Shown here in pieces: positions 46,133 to 59,801 of a stretch of DNA of 64,000 nucleotides. The DNA is from Zanthoxylum bungeanum (taxonomy: Eukaryota > Streptophyta > Magnoliopsida > Sapindales > Rutaceae): the NCBI GenBank assembly GCA_019454045.1, contig SKCR01023800.1:124001-188000 (forward strand). The letters are read 5' to 3'. The position numbers were made by a program, and so were the translations under genes. The notes under the pieces were generated by a model. That model worked only from the letters and a program-made list of their open reading frames with translations. It was not told where the DNA came from and made no database searches. The stretch's first letter is position 1. Each line of letters opens with the position of its first letter.

Positions 46133-48372
46133 TGTAACATCCCAGATTATTTAAGCCCGTTTGGCGAATTAGAATAATTTTAAAGGATTAATTATAGCAT
46201 AGTAATACCAAACCAGATGGGCTAGAATGTAATTTTCAGGGTTTGTATATAAAAGCCCTAGATATTTATTTAGACACGTTTCAATTTTTGGACACACGTT
46301 GGAGAAGAGAAATCAGAAAGTTCGAGAGAAAGAATTGGAGAGAGAAAGAGAGGAAAAGAGAGAGAGATGAGGAGCTCCGGTGAACTCCGGCCGTGTCTCC
46401 GATCACCGGTGAGTCTCCAACGTGCCAATGACGCTTGGAAGGAAAGCAGAGCAGAAAGAAGTGAGCAGAGACAGGAAGCGAGAGAGATAGTCGAAGGAAG
46501 AAGAAGAAGAATGAGACAACCAAAAACCAGTGAGTTAAATTCAGTTCAACGGCTTCAGTGTTTATAGATGCATGAGGAAATCCATGTAAGTATACTATGT
46601 AATGATTTTCTTGAGCTTTGATTAAATTAACAAATTGTTGATGAAGAAGAAAACTAAAAATTGAACTAAGAATGGTAATGATGTGTATATTAGAGTAATC
46701 CAACATTGATTTTAATCTTGAAATTGAAAGAAATAAATTGGATTAAAGAAATATGAGATTTGAGGAAAAATGACATGAACCCTAGTAGAATTGGGAAAAA
46801 CACCGATGGTAGGATGAATTGATGATAAAATGTGATATATAGTTTAGTGAAATCTGGAAAATAAATTAAAATGAGATTCTAGAATGTGTATATATTATGT
46901 GTACAAGAGGAGTAATGAAAGTTATGAAGACAATAGGAACAAAAACAATACCCGTAGAAAGAGGATGACCGTAGTAATAGTTGTAGTGGAAAAAGAAGAA
47001 CTAGATCTTAGAATAGTAGAGAAAGATGAGAAGACAATAGTAGTATTAGTAGTGGTATTGGATGTGTCTATAATTGTGAAATGTGAAGAATGAATGATCA
47101 GTGGATATTTAAAATAATTCTGAAATTTGAAATGAATTTAGTAATTAAAAGGAGTCATGAAAGTGTTCTATGAATAATTGATGAAATTAGTGTGTTGATC
47201 TGATTTGTGAATGTTTGTAAGTATCAATAGTGTTACTGAAACAAGTTTTAGAAGTGTGATTGTATATCAGTAGTGAATATTGACATGTGGTATGCATTAT
47301 GAGTTTGAAGCACAGATTGGACCATTGAGTCTGCCATTAGATCTGAATTAGGGGTTCGAGTCAGAACCTTGAAGGGTCAGAACCTGAAAAGATAATAAGA
47401 CCCACATGAGCTTCAGAGTAGACCAAGAAATCATCCCCGGAATGGCCTCCAATAAACCTCTGAATCGACCCTTGAATTTGCTTAGATCAGCCCCTATATA
47501 CATTATATGTCTACATATAATGAGTTTTTCAGAGAGCATTGAGGTATGATAATATGACTCTATAAATATATATATGAGTACATGATTGATAATAGTTTGT
47601 GAATTGAAATGATATTTTTATCATACCGATTTGATGATATTTCATGGAAGTAAAAGAAAGAAAGTATAATGATTGTCTGAACTAATTAACTAAGGGTTAT
47701 AAGAAATTGAAATAATATTAGAGTAGCGCAGCGGAAGAAGCATGGTGGGATATGATATGGTGAATAAGGAATATGGAAACTTGATATGTATGTTATGTAT
47801 GATTCAGAGAAGAGTATCAACAATAAAGAAAAGAATTGTTTGCGAAAACGATATGAGTCATCTAGTGAATCCAGACTTAGGATATATTTATGTGATCACT
47901 TAGACAATCAGATTAATAAATAAAATGGAATTCAGACCTTGCTTGTGTTTGATGCTCAAGTAGGAGCATAGTTACTTATTGAGTTCTATGACTCACTCTA
48001 TAAAAGCATTCTGAGTTTTACAGGTTGGCGACCTAATCGATCGACCAGAGATAGCAGAGTTGCAGAGGAGCCAGATAACAGCATTGCAGTCAGTTAGTTA
48101 CCAGGTCTTGGGAGTATGAGTCCAGTTGTAAAAAGTCTGTATTAGTCGAGTTGTATAAGATTGAAAAAGTTTTTGTACATACGTATTTTTGGGCTTGGTG
48201 CCCCAGTTATATGAAAGTTCAGTTTACCATTTATGCATTTTATTATTTATTGGGCCCATTAGAATGCATTGCATTACATAATTTCAAGTCATTCAAACGA
48301 GTTAGTTAGAGGCCTACGGTGATAGACCAGTCTATCGGCTACCGGTAACATCTCCCGTAGTGGGATGTTACA
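46133..48372 (+). mobile_element. G1 LTR2, short form (2.24 kb)
   Basis: TGTAACATCCCAG to GGGATGTTACA. TATA box at about 46,246. Compared with LTR1 it lacks ~1.7 kb between GATCAGCCCC (47,486-47,495) and TATATGTCTACATATAATGA, which removes the CAGACCCTGA tract and the minisatellite. It carries the 69-codon frame at 46,884-47,093. Confidence 0.88.
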
Positions 48373-48707
48373 AAGATGGTATCAGAGCATAGGTTTATAA
48401 AGTGTCGGTGATTACAGTTGCTGGCTATTCGATAATTTGAGTTAAAATACATTATTTATAGACCATCTCAGTCTTTTATTTGAGAATGAATTTGATTCTA
48501 GCGTGCTATATATGGGTATTAGAAGATTGAGTTGAATAATATGTATTAGAATTATAGCAACAGATATGAATTGAATACTCTATATGAGAATGATGTGTAT
48601 GAACATGATCTGAATGTTAGCCTGGATATGATATATGCATGTATATGCTTTGTTATTGAATGCCCAGAGCAGGATTCGAGTACAAATCCTATATAAGGAG
48701 GGGTGAA
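48373..48707 (+). mobile_element. G1 internal region 2 (335 bp)
   Basis: Nearly the same as internal region 1. Primer site at 48,377-48,389; polypurine tract AAGGAGGGGTGAA just before LTR3. No coding sequence. Confidence 0.87.
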
Positions 48708-49867
48708 TGTAACATCCCAGATTATTTAAGCCTGTTTAACGAATTAGAATACTTTAAAAGAATAATTATAACATAGTAATAACCAAAACCAGAGGGGCTA
48801 GAATGTAATTTTTAGGGTTTGTATATAAAGGCCCTAAATATTTATTTAGATACGTTTCAATTTTTGGACACACGTTGGAGAAGAGAAACCAGAAAGTTCG
48901 AGAGAAAGAGTTGGTGAGAGAAAAAGAATGAGAAAAAGAGGAATAGAGAGAGAGAGATGGGGAACTCCGGTGAACTCCGGCCGTGTCTCCGATCACCGGT
49001 GAGTCTCCAACGTCCAATGACGGTTGGAAGGAAAGCAGTGGCAGAAAGCATTGAGCAGAGAAATGAAGCGAGGGAGAGAGTCGAAGGAAGAAGAAGAAGA
49101 ATGAGACAACCAAAAACTAGTGAGTTAAATTCAGTTCAACAGCTTCAGTGTTTATAGATGCATGAGGAAATCCATATAAGTATACTATGTAATGATTTTT
49201 TTAGGCATTGATTAATTTGACAAATTGGGGGGTTATGGGTTTAAATTGATTTGATGAAGAAAACTAGAAAGAATTGAACTAAGAATGGTAATGATGAGTA
49301 TATTAGAGTAATCCAACATTGATTTTAATCTTGAAATTGAAAGAAATAAATTGGATTAAAGAAATAATAGATTTGAGGAAAAATGACATGAACCCTAGAA
49401 ATTGGAAAAAATCGATGGTAGGATGAATTGATGATTAAAATGTGATATATAGGTTAGTGAAAATCGGAAAATAAATTAAAATGAGATTCTATAATGTGTA
49501 TATATTATGTGTACAAGAGAAGTAATGAAAGTTATGAAGACCATAGGAACAGAAACAATACTCGTAGAAAGAGGATGACAGTAATAGTTTGTATTGGAAA
49601 AAGAAGAACTAGATATCATAATAGTAGACAAAGAGGAGAAGACAGCAGTAGTATTAGTAGTGGTATTGGATGGTCTATAATGAGAAATTTGAAGTATGAA
49701 TGATCAGTGGATATTTAAAATAATTCTGAAATTTGAAATGAATTTAGAATTCAAAGGAGTCATGAAAGTGTTCTGTGAATAATTGATGAAATTAGTGTGT
49801 TGATCTGATTTGTGAATGTTTGTAAGTATCAGTAGTGTTGCTGAAACAAGTTTTAGCAGTGTGATTG
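48708..49867 (+). mobile_element. G1 LTR3, short form, 5' piece
   Basis: TGTAACATCCCAG start; TATA box at about 48,825. It ends GTGTGATTG at 49,867, where copia2 inserted. The small frame at 49,494-49,703 is frameshifted relative to the other LTRs. Confidence 0.88.
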
Positions 49868-51907
49868 TGTTAGGTTTCTACTATAGTTTCAAGGATCATT
49901 CAAGCAAGAAATCATGTGTGAATACTCATAAGAAGTATGGCGAAATCATACTTACATAGATCTGCTCTTGCGATGCGAGGAACAACAAAAATTTCCTTGA
50001 TGAAGCTCACGGGTTTTGCCTTCTCTTTGTGCTCCATTGATGTCTTCAAGCTCCAAGCTTTCAAAATGGATTCCATGCTCAAGGGTTTGTTTCCCTATCA
50101 CCTTTGTATGTCCTCTTTAGAGTGCTAGCTCCATGGAAAAATTTTCCACAAATTTTCCCTAAGTCTTCTTCTCATTCTCGGCCAAGCAAGATTTTGGAGA
50201 GGAAATATGGCCCTAGGCCGAAACTTGAAGAAGGAAGAAGAATGCCTCTTGGCCAAATTTGAGAGGGAGAGAGAGAGAGAGGTAAAAGTGTTGTGTGTTA
50301 ATGTATATCTAATACCAAAAATTTGAAAGTCAAATACCAAATATTAAAATAATGATAAATGTCTTTCAAGTCACACTTGAGTGATTTACACTCAACCATC
50401 AATCCATCACTCAAAAGTGACTTGACATCATATCACTCAAAGTGACAAAACATCTATCACTTGATGACAAATGATGACGCGTGAAGTGACTTGTGGGCCC
50501 CACTTGATTCGAAATACGAGTGGCCCACAAATACTCCCGGGCTCGGGTTCGTTAATTCCGAATTAACGAATTTTCCATTGCGACGTAATTAACTCAAATT
50601 TAATTAAATATTTATGCCTAGCAAAATTACTATTCATGTCGCTAGCAAACTAATTCTAAATTAACTCGTTTGCCCGAATTAAAATCTAATTTTAATTCCT
50701 TGTCGAAATCCAATTTCGTTTAATATATCGAATATATTATTTTATCGATCAATTCCAAATTAATCGTTCTCTCTCTTTAAATAATATTTTATCCCAGAAA
50801 AATATCTCCGTAATTAATCCCAGATTAATTTTCTCTCTTATAATTAATCCCAGATTAATAAAGTGCGAGTCATACTTCTTCGGTGAATCTTCGGGAAGCG
50901 ACCCATGAGATCCCCGGATATGTTGGCAGTAAATCCGGTCATCGGACTATCCGAACATGTACGTACCTTATACAATATTTTTACCGATTTACAAGACAAG
51001 GTTGGCTTCTAGCAAAGCGCCATGCCTACCCAATTCTCCAGAAATATTCTTAAAGGAATATATAATCTGTATCAGGCGTAGTATACATAGTATTGGGTAT
51101 TGCGATCCAGTATCGGATGTTCACGTGCAAGGTCTGGGGCTGGAATAGTGTCTGCCCCGTACGAAGCACATATCGGATGTCTGGTAAATAGTTTCTATAA
51201 TTGGATAAACATGACCTAGTCATATTATCCCGATGACTGTAGTACTTAAGAGTACTAGATCCGTATCCTACGTGATCATCATCTCCACTATAACTGAAGT
51301 GATATTTCCATCTTGACATCACACCCAATACACTACGATTCTCAATATACCCAGAAGATGCGTACACATAACCTATTAAAGCCCTGGACGACCAAAACCA
51401 AAGTATATTGATTGTCGCAAGTATTAGCGATGCAAGTCTCGGGTTAAGACCAAATATACCTACCATGATTCGGACTTCCAAAGACACATAGTTATAATAC
51501 CAATGGAATTCCGAGGGGTCTATCTAGAGCGAAGCTATTTTCCGTACCATCGGTAAAACACAACCTCCTATTACACTTACATGAGTATCCAATACCCAAA
51601 TATTTGAGAACTATGCCGTTATGCTCCCACAATGTGCATAAGTGTAATACTAGTCTATTCTGTATTATCGATGTCCAATCTCGATAATACTACGACTATG
51701 GATATTTAATGATTAAACCTTTTTGGATTGATACTGTCTCATATCATCTCAATCCAGAACTAATCATAAGGACATTCTATCATTTATATATCTTGGTAAT
51801 CCAATTACAAATGATAAAAGAGCAATTTCCTTTTTCACATAGTTAATTTATACAACAACACCATGATCTTTACAAATAGTGATGCTATGGGTCATAATTG
51901 TCCAACA
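49868..51907 (-). mobile_element. Copia2, 3' LTR
   Basis: TGTTAGGTTTCTACTATAG at 49,868 to GTCCAACA at 51,907, 2040 bp. Flanked on the left by GATTG (49,863-49,867), repeated at 59,802-59,806. Palindrome cluster at about 50,585-50,860. About eight differences from the 5' LTR in the first ~105 bases, so older than copia1. Confidence 0.92.
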
Positions 51908-54250
51908 ATCTCCCACTTGGCCTATAGCCAATCACTCAGGTGTCTTACACCTGAACTATATATGGGTGGCTCAAACTTCTACTGAGAAACAGCTTTCGTC
52001 AGCGGATTTACAAGGTTATCATCTGATGCGATTTATTCGATCATCACATCGCCACGATGTATGATTCGAACGAATCAGATGAATAATTGAAGTATATATC
52101 TGGATCGTTGATGAGACCGTTAATTCTTTAGCCTATGCTGCAGCCTAGCTCAGCTGCTAATAGAACTAATTTAATCTAATTAGATTTATTATCGATCCAA
52201 AAGGCTTCTATTGCTGCCTCAGCTGCAACAATATTTCACTTTCGTTGTTTATTCGGTAACAGTATATTTCTTGGAATATTTCCAGCTCACTGTTCCGTTA
52301 GTCAAAATTATAGTACCTTTGTTACGACTTATAGTCATTTTATCGGTTAGGAAACTTGTAACGGTGAACCCAATCACTTCAAGTTCTCATTCTCCATAGT
52401 ATAAGACAGCATCCTTAGTTCGTCTAAGATACTTAAGGATGTTCTTAACTTCAATCCAGTGACTATCACTTGGATTGGCCCGATTGTGACTCCATATGCT
52501 TAAAGCATATGAGACACCAGGTCACATACATTTATTTCAATGTACGAGTTCTCAGAGAGTGCCAACAACCTTTAGATCTAACTCAATAGATCTTTATTCC
52601 TAGAATAAAGGTTGTTTCTCCCGAGTATTCTACGGAGAATTTTTCATGAAAGCCAAGCTTTCACCGATTGTAATATGGGATTATCATTTCCAAGAAATGA
52701 TATATCATCATTATTTATGACATTCATTATCAGCGCGCTCCCACTAACCTCCTTATATACACAAGAATCATATTCGTTTTGAATTAAATCATATACCATT
52801 ATGATTACATCAAAACGATTGTTCCAAGAACATAATGCTTGCTTCAATCCATAATGGATCGAGTTAACTTGCAAACCTTGTTTGCTTGTTTTGGTACGAC
52901 AAAATCGTTAGGATGTTGATAAACATCCTCCAAAATATTTCAATTTAAGGAAAGTGATTTTGACGTTCAGCTGCCATATTTCATAAATGAAACATGCAGC
53001 AATAGCAAGTATTATCCAAATGGATTTAACCATGGCAACGGGTAAAAGGTTTCGTTTTAATCGACACTATGTTGATGGCGATACCCTTTATGTACAAGCC
53101 TTGCTTGGTATATTTGTATGTTACCATCCATGTATGTCTTCCTTGAAGACTAATTAGTACCAATAGGCACAATGCCTTCTGGTACATCAATCAGTATCCA
53201 AACATGGTTGATATACATGGAATCCATCTCGGATGTTATGGCATTTTGCCATAAATAGGTAGTCGATACCTTGTATAACTTCCTTATACGTAGTCAGTTT
53301 CCTCAATAAGATTGACATCTTTATGAGGTGAGATCAGAAACCCATACCTCCCAAGTTATTTTTTGACTCTCTCTGACATACGTGGTTCTTGTTTATTTGA
53401 AGATTATGGTACAATTTCATCCCTGATGAACTGTTGTGTTCCATTAAGGAATTAGTGCCTGGAACAGTATTACTACGATTTTCAACGAGTTTTACTTTCC
53501 TCTCACTTACCACTGCTTATAGGTATTCCTCTTAGGAAAACCGCATGGCGAGAAACAATTAAATTGTTCTCTTGTGAGATGTATAAGTACTATACTTTGG
53601 TTTCCCTAGGACAACCTACAAATTAGGCACTTATCCGATTTGGATTTTAGTTTGGTATCATCCAAACATATGCCCAGCATACCCAAATCTGTAGGAATGA
53701 GAAAACCCGGTTTCTTTCCTGTTCATATCTAATATGAATTCTGTCTAACAGATTTTCATAGAACCTTATTCAAAATAAGCATTGCACTGTTTAATGCTTA
53801 TCCCTTAAAGGAAAATGGTAGCTCAGAGCGACTCATTGTTAACCTTACTATATCCGACAAAGTTCGGTTTCTCTGTTCAGATACACTGCTCAAAATTGAG
53901 GTGTTCCGTAAAGAGTCCTCATTGAAAGAATACTATACTCTTTCAAGTATTTGAGAAACTTATTGTTTAAGTATTTTTCATTATGGTCCAATCATGGTGT
54001 TTAATACTTTAGCCGATGTGTTTGTCTACTTCGTGTCGAAACTCTTTGAATTTATCAAAAGTTTCTGATTCATGTTTCAAAGGAAACATATAACCATAAC
54101 GTGATGCCACATCCGTAAAGGTCACGAAATATTCATATCCACCTCCAGCCTAGCTAGATATAGGCCCACTTACGTGACTATGAACGAGGGCTAACAGATC
54201 GGTGGCACTTACACTTTTACCAAGTAAAAAGTGTTTTAGGTACTTTGCCC
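51908..54250 (-). pseudogene. Copia2 pol remnant (RNase H, reverse transcriptase, integrase)
   Basis: Colinear with copia1 pol on the minus strand: RNase H (51,908-52,400), reverse transcriptase (52,401-53,290), integrase (53,291-54,250). The longest readable piece, 52,644-52,874, includes SIHYGLKQALCSWNNRFD and NEYDSCVYKEVSGSAL. Frameshifts and stops are frequent throughout and catalytic motifs cannot be read cleanly. This copy is more decayed than copia1 and resembles copia-a. Confidence 0.78.
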
Positions 54251-55460
54251 AATAAACTAGATTCGTAGACTTCATTTGAATGGAATCAAATCCGTCCTAG
54301 TATCCACTCTTCAAAAGTGTGGATATATGAGTCTTGTTTAATGTGTCCTAGACAACATTGCCACTGATAAGTCTCAACTGATTAAATCAGTTTGAGCTAT
54401 TTGTTTGTCATGTAATACGTTTGAGATTCATTTATATTCAAAATATAAATACTGTTATTCACATCTAATTTGTTTATCTCAATATCATCTTTATAAAATA
54501 AAACACTTTAGTGTTCTAAAATATAAAGGTATACTCGCAACGAGTTATACTCGATATAGAGATAATGTTTCTAGTCAAACTAGGTATATTATAACAGTTT
54601 CCTAATTTAAGTACACACCTGAAGGGTAGTTCCTAAATTTAGGTATCTACGGTTAAAACAGCGACTCTCGTCCCGTTTCCGATTCGCAGATAAATCTCAT
54701 CTGAAGTCAGTAGCCTGCTAATCAACAGATTCTGCACATCAGTACATATATATAAATACCACATTTAGTATCTAAAATCCAATTTTAATATTAGTAGTGA
54801 ACATGTTTATGACAAACATATTTGAAGTCGAAGTCTTGCCTCGTCTTTACTTCCTTCATGTCTGCCTTGTCCATACGGCAGTTACGCTTCCAGTAACCCC
54901 GTTTGCCACATTCTTAGCAGACACCTTGGGATATGTCTTTTTGTATTCCTAGAAGACTGAGATGATTTTGCCTTTGCCCTTTTCCATATCTCAGAAGTCT
55001 TTGGCCAAGCCTTGGCCTTCTGGGATGTCGAAGTAGGATGCGCCTTGCGCTTCTTGCCCTTTTGCAAACTTTGGCTTTGTCTCCTTGAGCATAGCCATTA
55101 ACTCTCCAAGATTTTTCTTTTGCAATTAATGCTTCTAAGATCAAAGTATAGATCTATGAAGATCCTTCAATTTCAATATCATGGTTTAAAGATATAATCC
55201 TTAGTTATGATGATGAAATTAAGGAGTCGATGCGACAAGCATAAAGGATTAAGCACTAAAGTTATCATCACATGAATCTTCCAAAGATCATGTTCTACTA
55301 TTTTTTCAACTTCGGGCTTAGGCCCGAGATGTCATTTTTACCAAATAAAGTAACTTCTCGGTTCTCAAGACTATCATGAGGTATTATTCCCAATCTGAAA
55401 ATTAAACCATTTAAATACATTTTCATCCAGAATTATGTTCTAAACGTTAATCTTTCAGTT
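54251..55460 (-). pseudogene. Copia2 gag, zinc knuckle and protease remnants
   Basis: Homologous to 28,409-29,821. The zinc knuckle near 54,890-54,920 reads Cys-stop-Glu-Cys-GKRGYWKRNC: a stop codon lies inside it and the conserved His is Tyr. Basic segments before it (54,914-55,144) remain open in other frames only. The gag N-terminal part (55,150-55,460) has lost its open frame. Confidence 0.72.
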
Positions 55461-57780
55461 TATCTTGATTCTAATAGTCCAACTATTTAATCAATGATTT
55501 CAGGTATATTTGAATATAATGATTACTATAGTCTAACTATATAATGAACCATATTTTTAATTTGTTTAAATCCAAATATATTGATTACTATAATCCAATT
55601 ATATAATCAACTATAATTTGAAATAGTTTAAATACAGTCCAACTGTTTAATTAAAACAACGATTAAATATTAGTCCAACTAATATGTTTATTTATTGACG
55701 AAAAAATTTGAAATGAGCACGTATTGGCAAGTAACTAAATGAATATTGCAAATCTAATACTTGCGTCCCACTATTTTTCGGCGAGCCTCTAACCCTCTAT
55801 AGAGTACTCGGAAAACCTTGTTTCCTATTGGGCTAGGATCCCGTTAAATAACACACAATCTTGACTTTGGCCAACAAATTGTATGATAATTAACTAGGTA
55901 GGTCTCTAAGATCAATTGGATCCCATCCAATTCCTAGATCCAGTAGGTAGACGTCCAAGTCCGAAACATATATCTTATATATGCCAATATATCCAATATA
56001 TTCCCTAACATTTTTTCTCTGAATCAACTAAGCCTTGGCTTTGGCACAACAAACTTAGTGATCCCAATTAAGTGGAACCTATTGACTATGGAAAGCTTCG
56101 TAATCGATGTCGATGGACAAGAAGTGATCTTGACTTTGGCCAACAAATCACAACTTGGACAAGACACCGATATGGAACAAAGCCTTCATGATTCAAGCAC
56201 ATCCACGACGGATAAAGGTCTTGACTTTGGCCAACAAACCAGTGCCAATCTTGGATCTTGAGTAAGAATCACTCAATAGAAGGAAAACCGCTTAATATAT
56301 TTTGAGGGTTTTTCTCGTAAATTGGAAACCAATTTATTATCTTTGATAAGGTCTCATCATCATACACCCTTAAACATGCATTCTAAAAACATAATAAGGC
56401 GCGTATATAAATATAATAATGATATGCTGATGGATACTTAAAATATTGTTCCTAGAACAAATCTCTCCCTTTCTTCTCTCCTGCTAGCACAAGTATTACT
56501 TCTACCCAATTACATAACACTTCTAAAGAACCTCATTTACATTGAGAGGAATAGGTGAGAAGAGAAATACAAAAAGTCGAGAGGTAATAGGCTGGACACG
56601 CAGGTCCAATTAATAAATTCTAAATTTATTACAATAATTTCCAAAATTGCCCTCACCCATCTAATATCCATCAGATATACCTTATTCATACATCGTATCC
56701 ATGTATTCACACAAAGCATGCTATCAATCAATCTAATCCAATTAATTAATATGAAATTAATGACCATCCAATGTTCAAACAACGATTTGATTTTGCGCGA
56801 GTCAAACTCGTTTTACGAATAAGTACTCAAAGTACGAATTCGAATTATATTAAACTACAACATTAAATCCAATTTAATTTGTATTTAATACTAATTCATT
56901 TATTTAATTCCAAATTAAATATTACACTTTCTAATGTTCATTTTCGACTTAGATTCTAAATCTGATCGTTACGGGGTCTCAAAGTCCAATTAACATCCAA
57001 TGTTAATTTAATTAAAGTCCAATGGGCTTTCAATTAATTTCTTAAGGCATGGACTTTTGGTCAATATGGGTCAAACCCAAATACCAAAGCCCATTTAAGG
57101 AATCACCCTTATTTGCCAAGAAACCAATTTAGGCCCAATTAATATTAAAGGTCCATTAAGTCATATTTGGACTTTATGGATATGGTTTTGGGCCCAATTG
57201 GATCCAACCAATTAGCCTAAACCAAACTTGGCCCAACCAAGCCCATTAAAGCCCAAATACAACTTTACAAGCTCATTTCCAAAATAAGCCCAATTAATTA
57301 AATCACAACATTCCATCACAATTTAATTAATTCAAAGTGTATAGCCATAATTAATTAACCAAATTAACATTTCCAAAATATCAATTTACTCAATTAATTA
57401 TGCTAATAATCATCATCACATGTCCAACACATTTGAATCAAAAAATCAATCATTTTCCATGCTACAACCTCACGGCAATTTAGGGTTTTACATGTCTGAT
57501 TCCGAATTCAATCCAATTAAATCCTAAATCAATATTTCCCAAATGATTTCAACTCATCCAATGATCAAAATCAAAAATCACCATGACTTAGGGCAAGCCA
57601 TAACTTTCGGCCAAGCCAAAATATTGGGGAAAAATTGATCCAATCCAATTTTCATCCAATTGATCATGCATAACACTATGTTATCATCATTCAAGTATAT
57701 TTAAACAATCAATTTCACTCAAACATGCTCAAATCAAATTTTCCCAATTTTACCCGAATTTCAATTTAATGCTCAAAATG
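55461..57780 (-). other. Copia2 untranslated leader
   Basis: 2.3 kb, colinear with the copia1 leader, including the CTTGACTTTGGCCAACAA repeats and the GGCCCAATT-rich part. It includes the antisense frame at 56,088-56,261 (plus strand, 57 aa). No sense coding frame. Confidence 0.68.
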
Positions 57781-57794
57781 GCTCATGATACAAT
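57781..57794 (-). other. Copia2 primer-binding site, degraded
   Basis: On the minus strand the bases just inside the 5' LTR read AATTGTATCATGAGC, a decayed form of the TGGTATCAGAGC site of copia1. Confidence 0.7.
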
Positions 57795-59801
57795 TGTTAG
57801 GGTTTCTACTATAGTTCCTGGGATCATTCAAGCAAGAAATCATGTGTGAATACTCATAAGAAGTATGGTGGAATCATACTTACATAGATCGGCTTTTGCG
57901 ATGCGAGGAACAATAAAAATTTCCTTGATGAAGCTCACGGTTTTTGCCTCCTCTTTGTGCTCCATTGATGTCTTCAAGCTCCAAGCTTTCAAAATAGATT
58001 CCATGCTCAAGGGTTTGTTTCCCTATCACCTTTGTATGTCCTCTTTAGAGTGCTAGCTCCATGGAAAAAATTGCCACAAATTTTCCCTAAGTCTTCTTCT
58101 CATTATCGGCCAACAAGATTTTGGAGAAGAAATGTGGCCCTAGGCCGAAACTTAAAGAATGAAGAAGAAGGCCTCTTGGCCGAATTTGAGAGGGATAGAG
58201 AAAGAGGTAAAAATGTTGTGTGTAATGTGTATCTAATACCAAAAATTTGAAAGTAAAATACCAAATATTAAAATAATGATAATTGTCTTTCAAGTCACAC
58301 TTTAGTGATTTACACTCAACCATCAATCCATCACTCAAAAGTGACTTGAGATCACATCACTCAAAGTGACAAGACATCTATCACTTGATTGACAAATGAT
58401 GTGACGCGTGATGGGACTTGTGGGCCCCACTTGATTCGAAATGCGAGTGGGCCCGCAAACACTCCCAGGCTCGGGTCTGTTAATTCCGAATTAACGAATT
58501 TTCCATTACGATGTAATTAAATCAAATTTAATTAAATAATTATGCTTAATAAAATTACTATTCACGTCGCTAGCGAACTAATTCTAAATTAACTTGTTTT
58601 CCCGAATTAAAATCTAATTTTAATTCCGTGTCGAAATCTAATTTCGTTTAATATATCGAATATATTATTTTATCGATTAATTCCAAATTAATCGTTCTCT
58701 CTCTTTAAATAATATTTTATCCCAGATAAAATATCTCCGTAATTAATCCCAGATTAATAAAGTGTGAGTCATACTTCATTGGTGAATCTTCGGGAAGCGA
58801 CCCATGAGATCCTCGGATATGTTGGCAGTAAATCCGGTCGTCGGACTATCCGAACACGTACGTACCTTGTACTACATTTTTACCGATTTACAAGATAAGG
58901 TTGGCTTCTAGCAAAGCGCCATGCCTACCAAATTCTCCAGAAATATTCTTAAAGGAATATATAATCTGTATCAGGCGTAGTATACATAGTATTGTGTATT
59001 ACGATCCAATATCTGATGTTCACGTGCAAGGCCTGGGGCTGGAATAGTGTCTGCCCCGTACGAAGCACATATCGGATGTCTGGTAACTAGTCTCTATGAT
59101 CGGATAAACATGACCTAGTCATATTATCCCGATGACTGCAGTACTTAAGAGTACTAGTTTCGTATCATACGTGATCATCATCTCCAATATAACTGAAGTG
59201 ATACTTCCATCTTGACATCACACCCAATACACTACGATTCTCAATATACCCAGAAGAGGCGAACACAGAACCTATTAAAGCCCTAGACGACCAAAACCAA
59301 AGTATATTGATTCTCGTAAGTATTAGCGATGCAAGTCACAGGTTAAGACCAAATACACCTACCTTGATTCGGACTTCCATAGACACATAGTTATACTACC
59401 AATGGAATTCCGAGGGTCTAGAGCGAAGCTGTTTTTCGTACCATCGGTAAAACACAACCTCCTATTACACTTACATAAGTATTCAATACCCAAATATATG
59501 AGAACTATACCGTTATGCTCCCACAACGCGCACAAGTGTAATACTAGTCTATTCCACATTATCGATGTCCAATCTCGATAATACTACGACTATGGATATT
59601 TAATGATTAAACCTTCGTAGATTGATACTGTCTCCTATCATCTCAATCCGGAACTAATTATAAGGACCTTCTATCATTTATATATCTTGGTAATCCAATT
59701 ACAAATGATAAAAGAGCAATTTCTTTTATCACATAGTTAATTTGTACAACAACACCATGATCTGTACAAATAGTGATGCTATGGGTCATAATTGTCCAAC
59801 A
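57795..59801 (-). mobile_element. Copia2, 5' LTR
   Basis: TGTTAGGGTTTCTACTATAG at 57,795 to GTCCAACA at 59,801, 2007 bp, followed by target duplication GATTG at 59,802-59,806. Palindrome cluster at about 58,510-58,760, one unit shorter than in the 3' LTR. Completes a 9934-bp element. Confidence 0.92.
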
